Notes: generated from the letters alone by a model not told the origin. Counted from the first letter of the stretch, positions 29,409 through 39,710 are shown. The stretch: DNA of 64,000 nucleotides from Loigolactobacillus coryniformis subsp. coryniformis KCTC 3167 = DSM 20001 (GCF_002706425.1 NZ_CP017713.1:1488001-1552000), one strand, 5' to 3'. Program-made: numbers and translations.

Positions 29409-30152
29409 ATGATGAAAAAAAGTGCTTTATTAACGGTAGCTGCAATGAGCGGCCTATTACTTGGTGGCGTAACTTCGAGTGTTAGTGCAGCAGAGACGTC
29501 TAGTGCAGCAGAGACGTCTAGTGCAGCAGAGACGTCTAGTGCGACCTCAAAAGCCTCGGCTACCTTTACCAACGCTACTGACCCAACTACGCCCATCGAT
29601 CCAACTGATCCAACCGATCCAGAAAATCCTGGTGGTGGCCCTGGTACCGGTAATGCTGGACCATTATCGTTGGATTATGTTTCTGACTTAGATTTCGGGA
29701 CCCACGAGGTGCCAACCACGGATCAAATTTATGCAGCCAAAGATGATACTGATACCACTGGCAACGCGATTCCTAACTATGTTCAGGTGACTGATCAGCG
29801 TGCTGGTACACCTAAAGGATGGACGTTGCTGGTGACGCAGAATGCACAGTTTGCTAGTGCTAGTGATACAACTTTAGATGGTGCACAAATATCCTTTTCA
29901 GGCACCGCAATCACCGCTAATGCTTCAACTGCAGATGGCGCAGCCACACATGATGTGACTTTAACTCCAGGGACGTCAACTGTTATCATGGACGCCAGTG
30001 CAGGTAAAGGCTTTGGCACGTGGGCAGATAAATGGGGCGATACGGGTAGTTCTACTGCAAAATTAGCTGTACCAGTGGCCACCCATCCAGAAGCTGAGGC
30101 CTATACCGCAAACTTAACTTGGTCGTTGACTGATACACCAGCTAACACCTAA
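29409..30152 (+). CDS. WxL-domain cell-surface protein, short form
   Basis: 247 residues, SD AGGAG, ATG 29409. Signal peptide cleaved after VSA. Next come three AAETSS repeats, a Pro/Asp-rich hinge (about 57-80, PIDPTDPTDPENP) ending in a Gly run, then the WxL domain: DLDFGTHEV start, GWTL (W138) and TWSL (W238). This is the usual form of secreted WxL proteins. Third gene of the surface operon, 20 nt after the LPQTS gene. Confidence 0.93.
   Translation: MMKKSALLTVAAMSGLLLGGVTSSVSAAETSSAAETSSAAETSSATSKASATFTNATDPTTPIDPTDPTDPENPGGGPGTGNAGPLSLDYVSDLDFGTHEVPTTDQIYAAKDDTDTTGNAIPNYVQVTDQRAGTPKGWTLLVTQNAQFASASDTTLDGAQISFSGTAITANASTADGAATHDVTLTPGTSTVIMDASAGKGFGTWADKWGDTGSSTAKLAVPVATHPEAEAYTANLTWSLTDTPANT
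29484..29537 (+). repeat. Three perfect 18-bp tandem repeats in the short WxL gene
   Basis: The unit AGTGCAGCAGAGACGTCT occurs at 29484, 29502 and 29520 without mismatch and encodes AAETSS. Being a multiple of three, changes in copy number would alter linker length without a frameshift. Confidence 0.95.
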
Positions 30153-30223
30153 AAATTATGACTAATACGCTGAGAAAGTTATTGGTGAAATGCATAGACT
30201 AACGAATAAAGGATGTGTGTCTG

Positions 30224-31288
30224 TTGAAAAAAAGAAATTTGGTAGTGACTGTCCTCGCACTAGGTTTAGGTTTGTTGACGTTAACGCGACCGGTGGCGGC
30301 GAATGAATTAACTTTCGGAGTCGAAACTAATTTGCCCGACAATCAATTGACTAAAAACGTTAATTATTTCGATCTAAAGCTTGATCCAGGTCAGCAACAG
30401 ACGATCAGTGTAACGATCACCAACAGCACAAATAAAGAAGTGAAGTTGAAGCCAGAAGTTAACGCGGCAACAACTAACTTAAATGGGGTCGTCGAGTACA
30501 CTAAAACCAAAACTAAGGCAGATGCCAGCCGACGTTATTCGTTAGCCGATTATGTGCGACCTGAACAACGGACAGTGACCGTTCCGGCACAGCAAAAAAA
30601 ACAATTGAATCTGAAGGTGACCATGCCTCGTAGTCAGATGAATGGCGTGATTGCTGGTGGATTACGGTTGCAAGATCAAAATGCAACCAAGCAAACTGCT
30701 GAATCGTCTAAAGGAACCACCGTCCAGAATCAATATGCGTATATCATTGGGATCGTTTTACACCAAAATACGAAAACAGTGACGCCACAAATGAAATTAG
30801 GCAAAGTGGCTGCTAGTCAAGTTAATTATCGCAATGTGATCAACACAACTTTACGCAACGTTACAGCCACTTATATCAATCAATTAACGGTCAAAGCTAA
30901 AATTTATCGTCAGGGTAGTCAGAAAATTAGCTATCGGCAAACGAATAAAGGGATGCAGATGGCGCCTAACTCGCAATTTGCTTTTCCAGTTCGTTTAAAT
31001 GGTCAGCCGCTAAAGGCCGGTAAATATACACTGGATCTAGTGGCGACATCCAAGGATCATAAATGGCATTTTAAGCGTAACTTTACGATCGCTGGGCAAC
31101 AAGCTACTAAGTTGAACAAGCGTGATGTCACGATCAAGCCAGATTATACTTGGTTGTATACACTGATTGGTGCAGTCGTCTTGATCTTGTTGATTGGTGT
31201 TCTCTGGTTCTTTAACCGGCGTAAACTAAAAGCTAAAGAAGCAGAAAATGCTGCGCTACGTGCAGCATTAGATAAGAAAAAACACTAA
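30224..31288 (+). CDS. WxL-interacting protein, DUF916-DUF3324
   Basis: 354 residues from TTG 30224, preceded by AAAGGATG; the GTG at 30215 overlaps the SD. Signal peptide cleaved after VAA. The DUF916 (peptidoglycan-binding) part, about 27-150, starts FGVETNLPDNQL and contains YFDLKLDPGQQQ; the DUF3324 part spans about 165-300. A C-terminal membrane span (about 308-330, LYTLIGAVVLILLIGVLWFF) and a basic tail hold it in the membrane. Proteins of this build bind WxL partners and host or wall ligands. Last gene of the operon; a strong terminator follows. Confidence 0.92.
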   Translation: MKKRNLVVTVLALGLGLLTLTRPVAANELTFGVETNLPDNQLTKNVNYFDLKLDPGQQQTISVTITNSTNKEVKLKPEVNAATTNLNGVVEYTKTKTKADASRRYSLADYVRPEQRTVTVPAQQKKQLNLKVTMPRSQMNGVIAGGLRLQDQNATKQTAESSKGTTVQNQYAYIIGIVLHQNTKTVTPQMKLGKVAASQVNYRNVINTTLRNVTATYINQLTVKAKIYRQGSQKISYRQTNKGMQMAPNSQFAFPVRLNGQPLKAGKYTLDLVATSKDHKWHFKRNFTIAGQQATKLNKRDVTIKPDYTWLYTLIGAVVLILLIGVLWFFNRRKLKAKEAENAALRAALDKKKH

Positions 31289-31293
31289 AAAAT

Positions 31294-31328
31294 GGCGGTG
31301 CTGGCGAAAAGCCCACCGCTGTTTTTTT
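31294..31328 (+). terminator. Terminator of the WxL operon
   Basis: GCGGTG (31295-31300) with CACCGC (31314-31319), and GGC/GCC inside, then seven T's. Confidence 0.9.
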
Positions 31329-31412
31329 GCGTTCAATCTTTTTAATTTTCCGCTTAAATATGCTAAACTAGTTTAGTTTGAATAACGTGAACGAATGGAA
31401 GGTGCGGTTAAT

Positions 31413-32684
31413 TTGAGTTACGCAAAACAAATGTTAGATCAATTGCGCGCTGGGCAGTTGGAGGAAGCTAAGACGGCCTTTAATCATGCATTACGCCATG
31501 ATGACGATGAAACGCTGTACAGTTTAGCCGAGGATCTGTACGCCTTAGGTTTTCTGCGGCAAGCACGCCGTACCTATTTACAATTATTGAAAAAGTATCC
31601 CGATGAAGATGAATTACGAACAACTTTGGCTGATATTGCTATCAGCGATGGTAAAACTGATGAAGCGCTGACTTATTTACAAGCGGTCAAACCGGATTCA
31701 CCAGCTTATGCTGAGAGTCTGTTAGTAAGTGCTGATCTCTATCAGCAACAAGGACTATATGAGGTCAGCGAGCAGAAATTGCTGACGGCGCGTCGTTTAT
31801 TTCCCGATGAGCCAATTATTAGTTTTGCCTTGGCTGAGTTTTATTTTGATAGTGGTGAATTTCAAAAAGCAATCGCCCATTATGAGGCGTTGGTGGCTGC
31901 TGGTGAGACAGAAATTGCTCAGGTCAATCTTTATCAGCGCTTAGGTGTTGCGTATGCGAATAGCGGTGAGTTTGAACAGGCCCGCGATTATTTAAATGAG
32001 ATTCCAGCTGGGGAAATGGATAGTAACACGCTATTCCAAAGCGGCTTTATTGCCTTGCAGCTGAAGGATTACACTCGGGCAATCGACAGTTTCGAACAAG
32101 TGGTGGAGCAGGATCCGCAGTATAGTTCTGTCTATCCGTATTACGCTGACGCTCTAGAGGCTGATCAGCAGCTAGAAGCGGCTTTACGCATCGTTCAGGC
32201 GGGTTTAGCTGTTGATCAGTATAATGAGGTATTATTCGATAAAGGTGCGCACATCGCTTTAAAATTAGACGATAGCGCAACAGCAGAAAAATACTTGCAG
32301 CAGCTATTAACGATCGATCCGGAAAATATGCAAGCCTTGATCGAGTTGAGTAATTTGTACGTGAAATTAGCTCGACATGAAGAAAACTATGCCTTGTTGG
32401 AACCAGCATTACAGCAAGGGGATGTTGATCCGCAGGCCTATTGGAACTTTGCTCGGTCAGCGGCCGAACTTGGTCACGATGAGACTGCACGTTCTAATTA
32501 TTTATTGGCATACCCAACGTTCAAGGATGAGCCTAACTTCCTAAAGGAAATCATCACTTTCTTCCGGGAAATGGGCTTACGTGCAGAGACTTTAGCGGCA
32601 CTGCAGCGGTACGTTAAGTTAGTCCCAACTGATGATGAAATGGTTTATTTATTAGATGATTACTTAGCTGACGATGATCGCTAA
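31413..32684 (+). CDS. Tetratricopeptide-repeat protein (YpiA-like)
   Basis: 423 residues. Start TTG 31413, with AAGGTG 8 nt upstream, is preferred to ATG 31395, which has none. Nearly the whole chain is TPR units, recognisable by repeated A-x-x-Y/L-x-x-A-x-x-x-x-P patterns (for example FADSGEF-QKAIAHYEALVAAG, split here, and YTRAIDSFEQVVEQDP). No catalytic or membrane segment. Cytoplasmic scaffold role is expected; partners unknown. Position downstream of hup and upstream of the dapB-cca group resembles Bacillus ypiA. Confidence 0.85.
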   Translation: MSYAKQMLDQLRAGQLEEAKTAFNHALRHDDDETLYSLAEDLYALGFLRQARRTYLQLLKKYPDEDELRTTLADIAISDGKTDEALTYLQAVKPDSPAYAESLLVSADLYQQQGLYEVSEQKLLTARRLFPDEPIISFALAEFYFDSGEFQKAIAHYEALVAAGETEIAQVNLYQRLGVAYANSGEFEQARDYLNEIPAGEMDSNTLFQSGFIALQLKDYTRAIDSFEQVVEQDPQYSSVYPYYADALEADQQLEAALRIVQAGLAVDQYNEVLFDKGAHIALKLDDSATAEKYLQQLLTIDPENMQALIELSNLYVKLARHEENYALLEPALQQGDVDPQAYWNFARSAAELGHDETARSNYLLAYPTFKDEPNFLKEIITFFREMGLRAETLAALQRYVKLVPTDDEMVYLLDDYLADDDR

Positions 32685-32685
32685 G

Positions 32686-32723
32686 AAAAAACGGTATGGC
32701 TGTGATAGCCACACCGTTTTTTT
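32686..32723 (+). terminator. Terminator between convergent TPR and recombinase-like genes
   Basis: ACGGT...GGCT pairs with AGCC...ACCGT; A-run 5' and T-run 3' make it usable from both sides. Confidence 0.88.
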
Positions 32724-33537
32724 ATGGTAATAGACTGCGATAATAATCTAGGGAAGCCGGATCAAGGCGCAGTTGTTGCTGTAATTCAGTTGCGCTAGTT
32801 GACCGATGCTGCAGCAGATAGTGCAGAATATAGCCTTGATGTAATTTACGTGGTGTTAGGGCAAAATCTAATAATGGGGCGTCTTTTTTTAAATATTTAT
32901 GCAAGGCGGGAGCCGTTAATTGGGGATGCTGGCGGTCCAAGCGAGTTTTTAAAAAGAGTTCCGTGCTGTTTTGTAGCGTCTGTAATGGCTGTAAGTAAAC
33001 GTGCAAATCGTGCATGAAATCGCGCTCAACTGGAGTAAAAGGTAATTTAGCAGCCAATTCGGCGAACCCAGGCGCTAAGATCTCTTGGCTAGTAAAGCCG
33101 TAAGCACTGAATAACAATAAAGCGCGCGTGTAGTAACTTAAGCGCTGATCGGTCAGCAGTGTCGGTAACTGCGTCAACCAAGCAAAATCAATCGTCGGTT
33201 GCAAAGTCTCTTTACTCAAACCTTTTAAAGCAACGGTTGGGTAGTGGGCAATTAATTCATGGGTAAATAAAAATTTAAAATAGCCATTTAAATGCGACAG
33301 TATTTTATTATACGTGTCGTTTTTTAATTCGCGTTGACTCAGCAGCATGCTTAAATAATCACGAACATCGTTTTCTAGAATATTGTCTAAGCTAGGGTCA
33401 CTACTAAAGGCCCAGTTAAAGCGATGAAGGTAGTTAAAGAAATCATCTAAGGTACGGGCGTATTCAGTAATGGTAACATCGGCTAATTCTTTTTCAGCCA
33501 GGTAATGTTGAAAGTTTTTTTGATAAGGGTAAGCCAA
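32722..33537 (-). CDS. Degenerate tyrosine-recombinase-like protein
   Basis: 271 residues from TTG 33537 (minus-strand SD AAGGATG). The N-terminal half is a SAM-like core-binding domain as in Xer proteins (YLAEKELADVTITEYARTLD, LNGYFKFLFTHELI). The C-terminal half keeps the fold pattern but not the chemistry: where XerC/D have GLRVSEL this has GFTSQEIL, where they have HTLRH it has TPRKLHQ, and the LGHxS segment is absent. A terminal YY remains. It is therefore probably not a recombinase but a DNA-binding paralogue. No phage genes or repeats surround it. Convergent with the TPR gene. Confidence 0.75.
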   Translation of the reverse strand: MAYPYQKNFQHYLAEKELADVTITEYARTLDDFFNYLHRFNWAFSSDPSLDNILENDVRDYLSMLLSQRELKNDTYNKILSHLNGYFKFLFTHELIAHYPTVALKGLSKETLQPTIDFAWLTQLPTLLTDQRLSYYTRALLLFSAYGFTSQEILAPGFAELAAKLPFTPVERDFMHDLHVYLQPLQTLQNSTELFLKTRLDRQHPQLTAPALHKYLKKDAPLLDFALTPRKLHQGYILHYLLQHRSTSATELQQQLRLDPASLDYYRSLLP

Positions 33538-33595
33538 TAAGATCACATCCTTTAACAACAGTATAACATAAAAAAGTTACTTTAACCTACATAAT

Positions 33596-33624
33596 CAAAA
33601 AACAATAGCGCAGACAAGCTGCGC
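33596..33624 (-). terminator. Terminator of the YitT gene (minus strand)
   Basis: GCGCAG (33608-33613) pairs with CTGCGC (33619-33624); on the minus strand a T-rich run follows. Confidence 0.82.
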
Positions 33625-33629
33625 CAAAA

Positions 33630-34499
33630 TCAAAAAATAGACCATCGTTTACGTTCATAAGTAAAGCCTTCACCAAGCACTTCGTGTACATTAATGATCG
33701 AGATAAAGGCTTTTTCATCATGTTGAGCGATAATGCGTTTTATCAGTGCAATTTCATTAGGCGCGACCACACAATAGATCACCCGTTTATCAGCGTGCTG
33801 GTAGCCACCTTCAGCATGGAACAAGCTAGTTCCACGATCTAAGTGTGTCATAATATCGTCGGCAATCGCTTGATAATCATCACTAATGATCAAAATACCA
33901 CGTGCCGCATATGCACCTTCCTGAGTAAAATCAACCACTTGAGAAAAAATGAATGACGCGAGTAGCGTGTACATCATGTGACGAACATCTAGATAACTTA
34001 AGGATAAGGTGAGTACGATCACATCAAATCCAAGTAACGTGCGGCCCATAGAAATACCGCGTTGTCGTTCGATCACCCGGGCAACAACGTCACTGCCGCC
34101 AGTCGTGCCACCAGCGCGATAGATCAAGCCGCTACCAAACCCACCACATAATCCGGCCATTACACCGGCGATAAATAGATCATGATGTAAATTTAACTGT
34201 ACTGGCAGCCGTTGCCATAACCACAGAAAAACGGATAACATTACTGTGCCATAAATGGTCAGCAGCAATGCATTACGGCCCAGAAACTTATAGCCCACGA
34301 TAATCAGCGGAATGTTGAGCAATAAACTTGAATAGGCGGGATCAATCTGAAACCAAAAACGTAAGATCAAAGTGATCCCGGTGATACCGCCTTCGGCTAA
34401 ATGATTATTGATATTAATACTTACTAAACCTAATGCGTATAAAGCACAGCCCAATGTAATCAAGAATAAATCACGTATTCGTATTTCTTGCTTCGTCAT
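33630..34499 (-). CDS. YitT-family membrane protein (DUF161/DUF2179)
   Basis: 289 residues, ATG 34499 preceded by AAGGTGG on the minus strand. Five to six membrane spans in the first two thirds, with the family motif GGITGITLIL and the glycine-rich GLCGGFGSGLIYRAGGTTGGSD, then a cytoplasmic DUF2179 domain (about 205-285). Members may be transporters; substrate unknown. Monocistronic and divergent from dapB. Confidence 0.9.
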   Translation of the reverse strand: MTKQEIRIRDLFLITLGCALYALGLVSININNHLAEGGITGITLILRFWFQIDPAYSSLLLNIPLIIVGYKFLGRNALLLTIYGTVMLSVFLWLWQRLPVQLNLHHDLFIAGVMAGLCGGFGSGLIYRAGGTTGGSDVVARVIERQRGISMGRTLLGFDVIVLTLSLSYLDVRHMMYTLLASFIFSQVVDFTQEGAYAARGILIISDDYQAIADDIMTHLDRGTSLFHAEGGYQHADKRVIYCVVAPNEIALIKRIIAQHDEKAFISIINVHEVLGEGFTYERKRWSIF

Positions 34500-34689
34500 G
34501 GAATGCCACCACCTTATTATTTTAAAAAACGTTTTAACTGCATTATACCGAATTCATTAGCCAACTTGGCTGGAATGGGCAGATTCTAATTTTAGGATTA
34601 TTTTTAGCGAGTAACCGATATTTTAATTACCGGCATAATTTGTTAGTATGGTAGGTAACGGATTAAATTAAATGAAAAAGGTGATCGTT

Positions 34690-35478
34690 TTGACAAAAAT
34701 TCTTGTGGCGGGTTTTAAAGGTAGAATGGGCGCTACCGCAACCCATATGGTATTGAAGAACACTGATTTTGAATTAGTTGGTGTTTATGATCCAATTGCA
34801 ACTGAAAAAGATTTAGCTGAGGTAGCAGAATTTGGCGGTCAACATGCACCAGTGTTTACTGACTTAGAAGCAACCCTTGCAGCAGAACCGGAAGTTTGGA
34901 TCGATTTTACGATTCCTAAAGCAGCCGTTGCTAATACAAAATTTGCGTTGGAACATCAAATCTCACCAGTTGTGGGAACAACTGGGTTTACGCCAACCGA
35001 TATTAAGGCGTTACAAGAATTAGCAGCTAAGAACCAAGTTGGTGGCTTGATCGCACCTAACTTCAGTCTAAGTGCTGTCTTAATGATGCAATTTTCTAAA
35101 CAAGCAGCTAAGTATTTTCCTGATGTTGAGATCATTGAAATGCATCATGATAATAAATTAGACGCACCAAGTGGTACTGCCGTCAAAACAGCCGAGATGT
35201 TGGCCGAGGTTCGTGGCGATAAACCACAAGGTAACCCTAATGAGAAAGAAAGTATTCCTGGTGCTCGTGGTGCTAACTACGCGGGTATGCGGATCCATAG
35301 TGTTCGTTTACCCGGTTTAATCGCCCATCAGCAAGTTCAATTTGGTGGTGTCGGGGAAGGCTTGACCATCCGCCAGGATACGTACGATCGCGAATCATTT
35401 ATGACTGGGGTCGCGTTAGCTTGCCGTAAAGTGCGCCAAGAAAAGCAACTTTATGATGGGCTTGAATATTTACTATGA
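34690..35478 (+). CDS. dapB: 4-hydroxy-tetrahydrodipicolinate reductase
   Basis: NAD(P)H-dependent step of the diaminopimelate/lysine pathway that supplies peptidoglycan. I start at TTG 34690 (AAGGTG upstream), giving [14 protein letters not shown], 262 residues. The N-terminal Rossmann motif is GFKGRMG; the catalytic segment [15 protein letters not shown] (about 150) has the His-His pair and Lys. No other dap gene is adjacent; in Bacillus dapB and cca also lie close together, so this is a reduced version of that cluster. Overlaps cca by 4 nt. Confidence 0.95.
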   Translation: MTKILVAGFKGRMGATATHMVLKNTDFELVGVYDPIATEKDLAEVAEFGGQHAPVFTDLEATLAAEPEVWIDFTIPKAAVANTKFALEHQISPVVGTTGFTPTDIKALQELAAKNQVGGLIAPNFSLSAVLMMQFSKQAAKYFPDVEIIEMHHDNKLDAPSGTAVKTAEMLAEVRGDKPQGNPNEKESIPGARGANYAGMRIHSVRLPGLIAHQQVQFGGVGEGLTIRQDTYDRESFMTGVALACRKVRQEKQLYDGLEYLL

Positions 35479-36677
35479 AATTAACCCAATTACCAGACGA
35501 ATTTGTCCAAGCGCTACCGGTATTGCAGACAATCACCCAGGCCGGTTTTGAAGCTTATTTTGTCGGTGGGAGTGTCCGTGATGCGCTTTTAGGTAAAAAG
35601 ATCCATGATGTCGATATTGCAACCAGTGCTTATCCAGCAGAAATCAAGCAAATTTTTCGGCGCACGATCGATACTGGTATCCAGCATGGGACAGTGACCG
35701 TGATGCAACAAGAGACAGCTTATGAAGTTACCACGTTTCGTACTGAATCAGGTTATCAAGATTTTCGGCGGCCAGATCATGTCACTTTTGTGCGCTCACT
35801 GCGTGAAGACCTTAAGCGGCGTGATTTTACGATCAATGCACTAGCATTGCAACATGACGGCACGATCATCGATCTATTTGCTGGGTTAACGGATTTAGAA
35901 AATAAAGTGATCCGCGCAGTGGGCGATCCTAATGAGCGCTTCCATGAAGATGCTTTACGGATGATGCGTGCGGTTCGTTTTGAAAGTCAATTAGGTTTTA
36001 CGATCGAAGCAAATACTGAAGTGGCGATCCGCGCCCAGCATCAATTGTTGAGTAAGATTGCGGTTGAACGAATTCATGATGAATTTGTCAAACTTATGCT
36101 GGGACAGGCGCGTTATAACGGGCTGGTCAGTTTTGTACAGACCGAGTTATATCAGCAATGTCCAGATTTTACGAATGCTGGGCCGGCGTTCAAAGCGCTA
36201 CTGAAATTGCCCACAACACCGTTACGTAGTGAAGCTGCGGTCTGGTTGTTGATCGCGCAGCAGCTACAATTGGACAGTGAGCAGGTCAAACCATTTTTAC
36301 GTCATTGGAAATCGGCTAATGATTTGATCTATGCAGTGAGTACCAGCTTACCTGTTTTACAAAAATTTTTAGCCCAGCAACCATTAAGTAACTGGGATTT
36401 TTATCAAGCAGGTTTAACTAATGTGCTAACGGCTAATCAGATCGCCTATTTTTATGGTGCTGACATGGCGGAAACTGCTTTACAATCTAAGTACCAGCAA
36501 TTACCGATCAAACAGCGTAGCGAGCTTGCTGTCAACGGTGGCGACTTGTTACAAGCATTAGCACTAAAACCGGGACCAAAATTAGGTCAGTTGCTGGCAC
36601 ATTTGGAACGTGCAGTTGTGGCAGCACAGATTCCCAATCAAAAAGCAGCTTTGATCGCAGCCGCGACAAAGCTTTAA
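35475..36677 (+). CDS. cca: CCA tRNA nucleotidyltransferase
   Basis: Adds or repairs the 3'-CCA of tRNAs without a template. 400 residues. Class II nucleotidyltransferase head: [21 protein letters not shown] (shown in part as [10 protein letters not shown] and HDVDIATSA) with the two metal Asp residues; RRDFTINAL and the neck motif [16 protein letters not shown] follow. ATG 35475 overlaps the dapB stop (ATGA), so translation is probably coupled. Ends at a terminator. Confidence 0.95.
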   Translation: MKLTQLPDEFVQALPVLQTITQAGFEAYFVGGSVRDALLGKKIHDVDIATSAYPAEIKQIFRRTIDTGIQHGTVTVMQQETAYEVTTFRTESGYQDFRRPDHVTFVRSLREDLKRRDFTINALALQHDGTIIDLFAGLTDLENKVIRAVGDPNERFHEDALRMMRAVRFESQLGFTIEANTEVAIRAQHQLLSKIAVERIHDEFVKLMLGQARYNGLVSFVQTELYQQCPDFTNAGPAFKALLKLPTTPLRSEAAVWLLIAQQLQLDSEQVKPFLRHWKSANDLIYAVSTSLPVLQKFLAQQPLSNWDFYQAGLTNVLTANQIAYFYGADMAETALQSKYQQLPIKQRSELAVNGGDLLQALALKPGPKLGQLLAHLERAVVAAQIPNQKAALIAAATKL

Positions 36678-36680
36678 TAA

Positions 36681-36722
36681 GTGAGTGCGCTGATAATTGA
36701 TCAGTGACTCTCACTTTTATTT
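36681..36722 (+). terminator. Terminator after dapB-cca
   Basis: GTGAG/CTCAC (36681-36685 and 36710-36714) and, inside, CTGAT/ATCAG (36690-36694 and 36700-36704); TTTTATTTT follows. Confidence 0.85.
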
Positions 36723-36796
36723 TGCGGATAAAGTTGATTGCTTTTTCGGAAGTAATCTTTTACGATGGGCGCAATAGAAACTGAGGTAGATAAGTC

Positions 36797-38686
36797 ATGC
36801 AAACTTTAACTGCAGAGAATTTAACTAAAACTTACGGTGAAAAAACACTATTTGATCATATTTCCTTTTTCATTAAGGAAGGTGATCGCATTGGTTTGAT
36901 CGGTACGAATGGTGCGGGTAAAACCACATTGCTAAATGCGTTAACCGGTAATGATACTTTTGATCAAGGTGATATCACCACGCCTAAACAGTATCGTATT
37001 GGGTATTTACAGCAAGTGCCACAATTACCGCAAGACTTAACGATCATGGAAGCTATTTTTACCGGCGATAATCCATTATTCAAAGTAATTGCGGCATATG
37101 AAAAAGCCTTGACTGCGCTAAGCCTTGACGGCAATAGTACAAAGGCACAGGCAGCCTATACCAAGGCTGAAGCGGCTATGAACCAAGGTGATGCTTGGAA
37201 CGTTGATACGCAGATCAAATCGATTTTGTCCCAATTAAAGCTAACTGACTTAAATCAGCGCATCAGTGAATTATCTGGTGGTCAGCAAAAGCGGGTCGGT
37301 TTAGCGCAAGTTCTGATCGAATCTCCAGACTTGCTTATTTTAGACGAACCGACCAACCATTTAGATTTTGCATCAATTGCGTGGTTAGAAGAATACTTAG
37401 CTAGTTATAAAGGTGCATTGTTAGTGGTGACCCATGATCGGTATTTCTTGGATCGAGTTACTAATCAGATCTACGAGTTAGCCTTTGGTCAATTGACCGC
37501 TTATAGTGGTAATTTTGAAGACTATCTGCGGCAAAGTGCTGAGGCAGCCGAACAAGCCAGTGAACAAGCCGCTAAACAGGAAAAGCTTTATAAGAAAGAA
37601 CTTGACTGGATGCGTGCTGGTGCTAAGGCACGGTCGACTAAACAACAGGCACGGATCAATCGATTTAACGATCTCAAGGCACAAGTTAATAAAGGGGTTG
37701 AGCAAGCTGCCACCGTAGCCATTAACTTAGGCCAGCAACGCTTAGGCAAAAAAGTTTTGGAACTAAAACAGGCCAGTCTAAGTTTCCATCAGCATCCCAT
37801 TATCAAAGACCTTGATTTAATGGTCCAAAGCAACGCTCGTTTAGGTATAACCGGTGAAAATGGTGCTGGCAAGTCAACTTTCTTAAATGTTCTGGCTGGG
37901 CGCCTACCATTAGATTCTGGAACGATCACATTAGGCGAAACGGTTCGTTTAGGCTACTATACGCAAATGACTGAACCATTGGACCCAGATAAGCGAGTAA
38001 TCAGTTATTTGCAAGAAGTTGGCGAGGCCGTCACTGAACGTAACGGTGATGTGGTCAGTGTGACTCAGTTGTTGGAACAATTTCTCTTTCCACGTTTTAT
38101 GCACGGAACGCTGATCCGTAAATTATCTGGCGGTGAACAACGACGGCTGTACTTGTTAAAAATCTTGATGCAGCAGCCGAATGTTTTATTGCTTGATGAA
38201 CCAACTAACGATTTAGATATTAGTACATTGACGGTGCTGGAGCATTATTTGGCTAACTTTAATGGTGCAGTGATCACCGTGTCCCATGATCGGTATTTCC
38301 TGGATCAAGTGGCGGATGAGCTCTTAGTTTTCAATGGTAACGCGCAAGTTACACGCTTTACTGGGGCTCTAAGTGATTATTTAGCGCAACAGCAAACTAG
38401 TGATACCACAAAAGTAGCTACACCAAAAGTGACGACAGAAACACCGACTAAGCCAGTGGTTAAAGAAAAGACTAAGCTCACCTATAACGAGCAAAAAGAA
38501 TGGGATACATTGGAAGATGACATCGATCAGCTGGAACAGCAACTAGCTGCCACCCAAGCAGCCATGCAAAGTAACGGTGATGATTACGGCAAGTTAGCCC
38601 AACAACAAAAGGACGTTGACCAACTTAATCAACAAATCGAAACTAAAATGCAACGCTGGGACTATTTAAGTCAGTACGTGGAATAG
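36797..38686 (+). CDS. ABC-F ATPase, Uup/YfmR type
   Basis: Soluble ATPase with two ABC modules and no membrane part; ABC-F proteins act on the ribosome. 629 residues. First module: [21 protein letters not shown] and [11 protein letters not shown]; then a charged linker (about 240-310, with [20 protein letters not shown]); second module: [20 protein letters not shown] and [11 protein letters not shown]; then the C-terminal coiled coil (about 555-629) typical of Uup/YfmR. The latter distinguishes it from EttA and from antibiotic-resistance ABC-F proteins. ATG 36797. A resistance role is not indicated. Confidence 0.9.
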   Translation: MQTLTAENLTKTYGEKTLFDHISFFIKEGDRIGLIGTNGAGKTTLLNALTGNDTFDQGDITTPKQYRIGYLQQVPQLPQDLTIMEAIFTGDNPLFKVIAAYEKALTALSLDGNSTKAQAAYTKAEAAMNQGDAWNVDTQIKSILSQLKLTDLNQRISELSGGQQKRVGLAQVLIESPDLLILDEPTNHLDFASIAWLEEYLASYKGALLVVTHDRYFLDRVTNQIYELAFGQLTAYSGNFEDYLRQSAEAAEQASEQAAKQEKLYKKELDWMRAGAKARSTKQQARINRFNDLKAQVNKGVEQAATVAINLGQQRLGKKVLELKQASLSFHQHPIIKDLDLMVQSNARLGITGENGAGKSTFLNVLAGRLPLDSGTITLGETVRLGYYTQMTEPLDPDKRVISYLQEVGEAVTERNGDVVSVTQLLEQFLFPRFMHGTLIRKLSGGEQRRLYLLKILMQQPNVLLLDEPTNDLDISTLTVLEHYLANFNGAVITVSHDRYFLDQVADELLVFNGNAQVTRFTGALSDYLAQQQTSDTTKVATPKVTTETPTKPVVKEKTKLTYNEQKEWDTLEDDIDQLEQQLAATQAAMQSNGDDYGKLAQQQKDVDQLNQQIETKMQRWDYLSQYVE

Positions 38687-38711
38687 TTTTTTGAAGGAGG
38701 AAATAGTGATC

Positions 38712-39659
38712 ATGGAAGAAGCATACCTCGATTTAGCACGTCAGATCTTAGCCGAAGGTCATCAAAAAAATGATCGTACTCAGACTGGGACTTATAGTAT
38801 TTTTGGTTATCAAATGCGCTTCGATCTTAGTAAAGGCTTCCCGTTATTAACCACTAAAAAAGTTCCTTTCGGCTTAATCAAAAGTGAACTATTATGGTTT
38901 TTAAAGGGCGATAGTAATATTCGCTATTTGTTGCAACATAATAATCATATTTGGGACGAATGGGCGTTTAAGCATTACGTTGAAAGTACTGATTACCATG
39001 GTCCAGACATGACTGACTTTGGTCATCGGCAATTGACTGATACGACCTTTGCGGCAGCCTATCAGGAACAAAAAAAGCTTTTTTGCGAGCAAATACTAAA
39101 CGACGATGCTTTTGCGGCTAAATACGGCGAATTAGGCAATGTATACGGTAAACAATGGCGGGCATGGAAAACACGTAGTGGCGAAACAATCGATCAAATC
39201 AAAGATGTGATCGCAGCAATCAAAACTACCCCTGATTCACGACGCTTGATCGTAACTGCTTGGAATCCTGAAGATGTGCCCACCGCAGCATTACCACCTT
39301 GTCATACTTTGTTTCAATTCTATGTTGCGGACGGTAAACTAAGTTGCCAACTTTATCAGCGCAGTGGCGATGTTTTTCTTGGTGTTCCATTCAACATTGC
39401 CAGCTATGCATTGTTGACAGCTTTGATTGCCAAGGAAGTTGGTCTAGAAGTCGGGGAATTCGTACACACTTTAGGTGACGCGCATATTTATAGCAATCAC
39501 GTCAAACAAATTGAGGAACAATTGACGCGGACACCACGGCCAGCGCCTACGCTTGAACTAAATCCGGCCAAACATAGTATATTTGATTATGATGTTACGG
39601 ATATTAAGTTAGCTAATTATGATCCGTATCCAGCAATTAAGGCACCGGTTGCGGTTTAG
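38712..39659 (+). CDS. thyA: Thymidylate synthase
   Basis: Methylates dUMP to dTMP with methylene-tetrahydrofolate. I start at ATG 38712 (315 residues), which fits Lactobacillus enzymes; GTG 38706 is closer to the SD AAGGAGG (38694-38700) and remains possible. Contains the ~50-residue insertion characteristic of the L. casei enzyme (about 90-140), the active-site Cys in [30 protein letters not shown], and the C terminus ending APVAV. Followed by dfrA, which regenerates tetrahydrofolate from its product. Confidence 0.96.
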   Translation: MEEAYLDLARQILAEGHQKNDRTQTGTYSIFGYQMRFDLSKGFPLLTTKKVPFGLIKSELLWFLKGDSNIRYLLQHNNHIWDEWAFKHYVESTDYHGPDMTDFGHRQLTDTTFAAAYQEQKKLFCEQILNDDAFAAKYGELGNVYGKQWRAWKTRSGETIDQIKDVIAAIKTTPDSRRLIVTAWNPEDVPTAALPPCHTLFQFYVADGKLSCQLYQRSGDVFLGVPFNIASYALLTALIAKEVGLEVGEFVHTLGDAHIYSNHVKQIEEQLTRTPRPAPTLELNPAKHSIFDYDVTDIKLANYDPYPAIKAPVAV

Positions 39660-39710
39660 TATAATATTAAGTCGTAGCTCACTTTAATTGTGAAATAGGA
39701 GGATTTTAAA

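Noticed and set aside
32047-32490. 147-codon minus-strand ORF inside the TPR gene
   Set aside because: No SD and no recognisable domain; a shadow frame of the repeats.
32722-33537. Phage integrase marking a prophage
   Set aside because: Active-site residues are missing and no phage gene, att repeat or tRNA is near.
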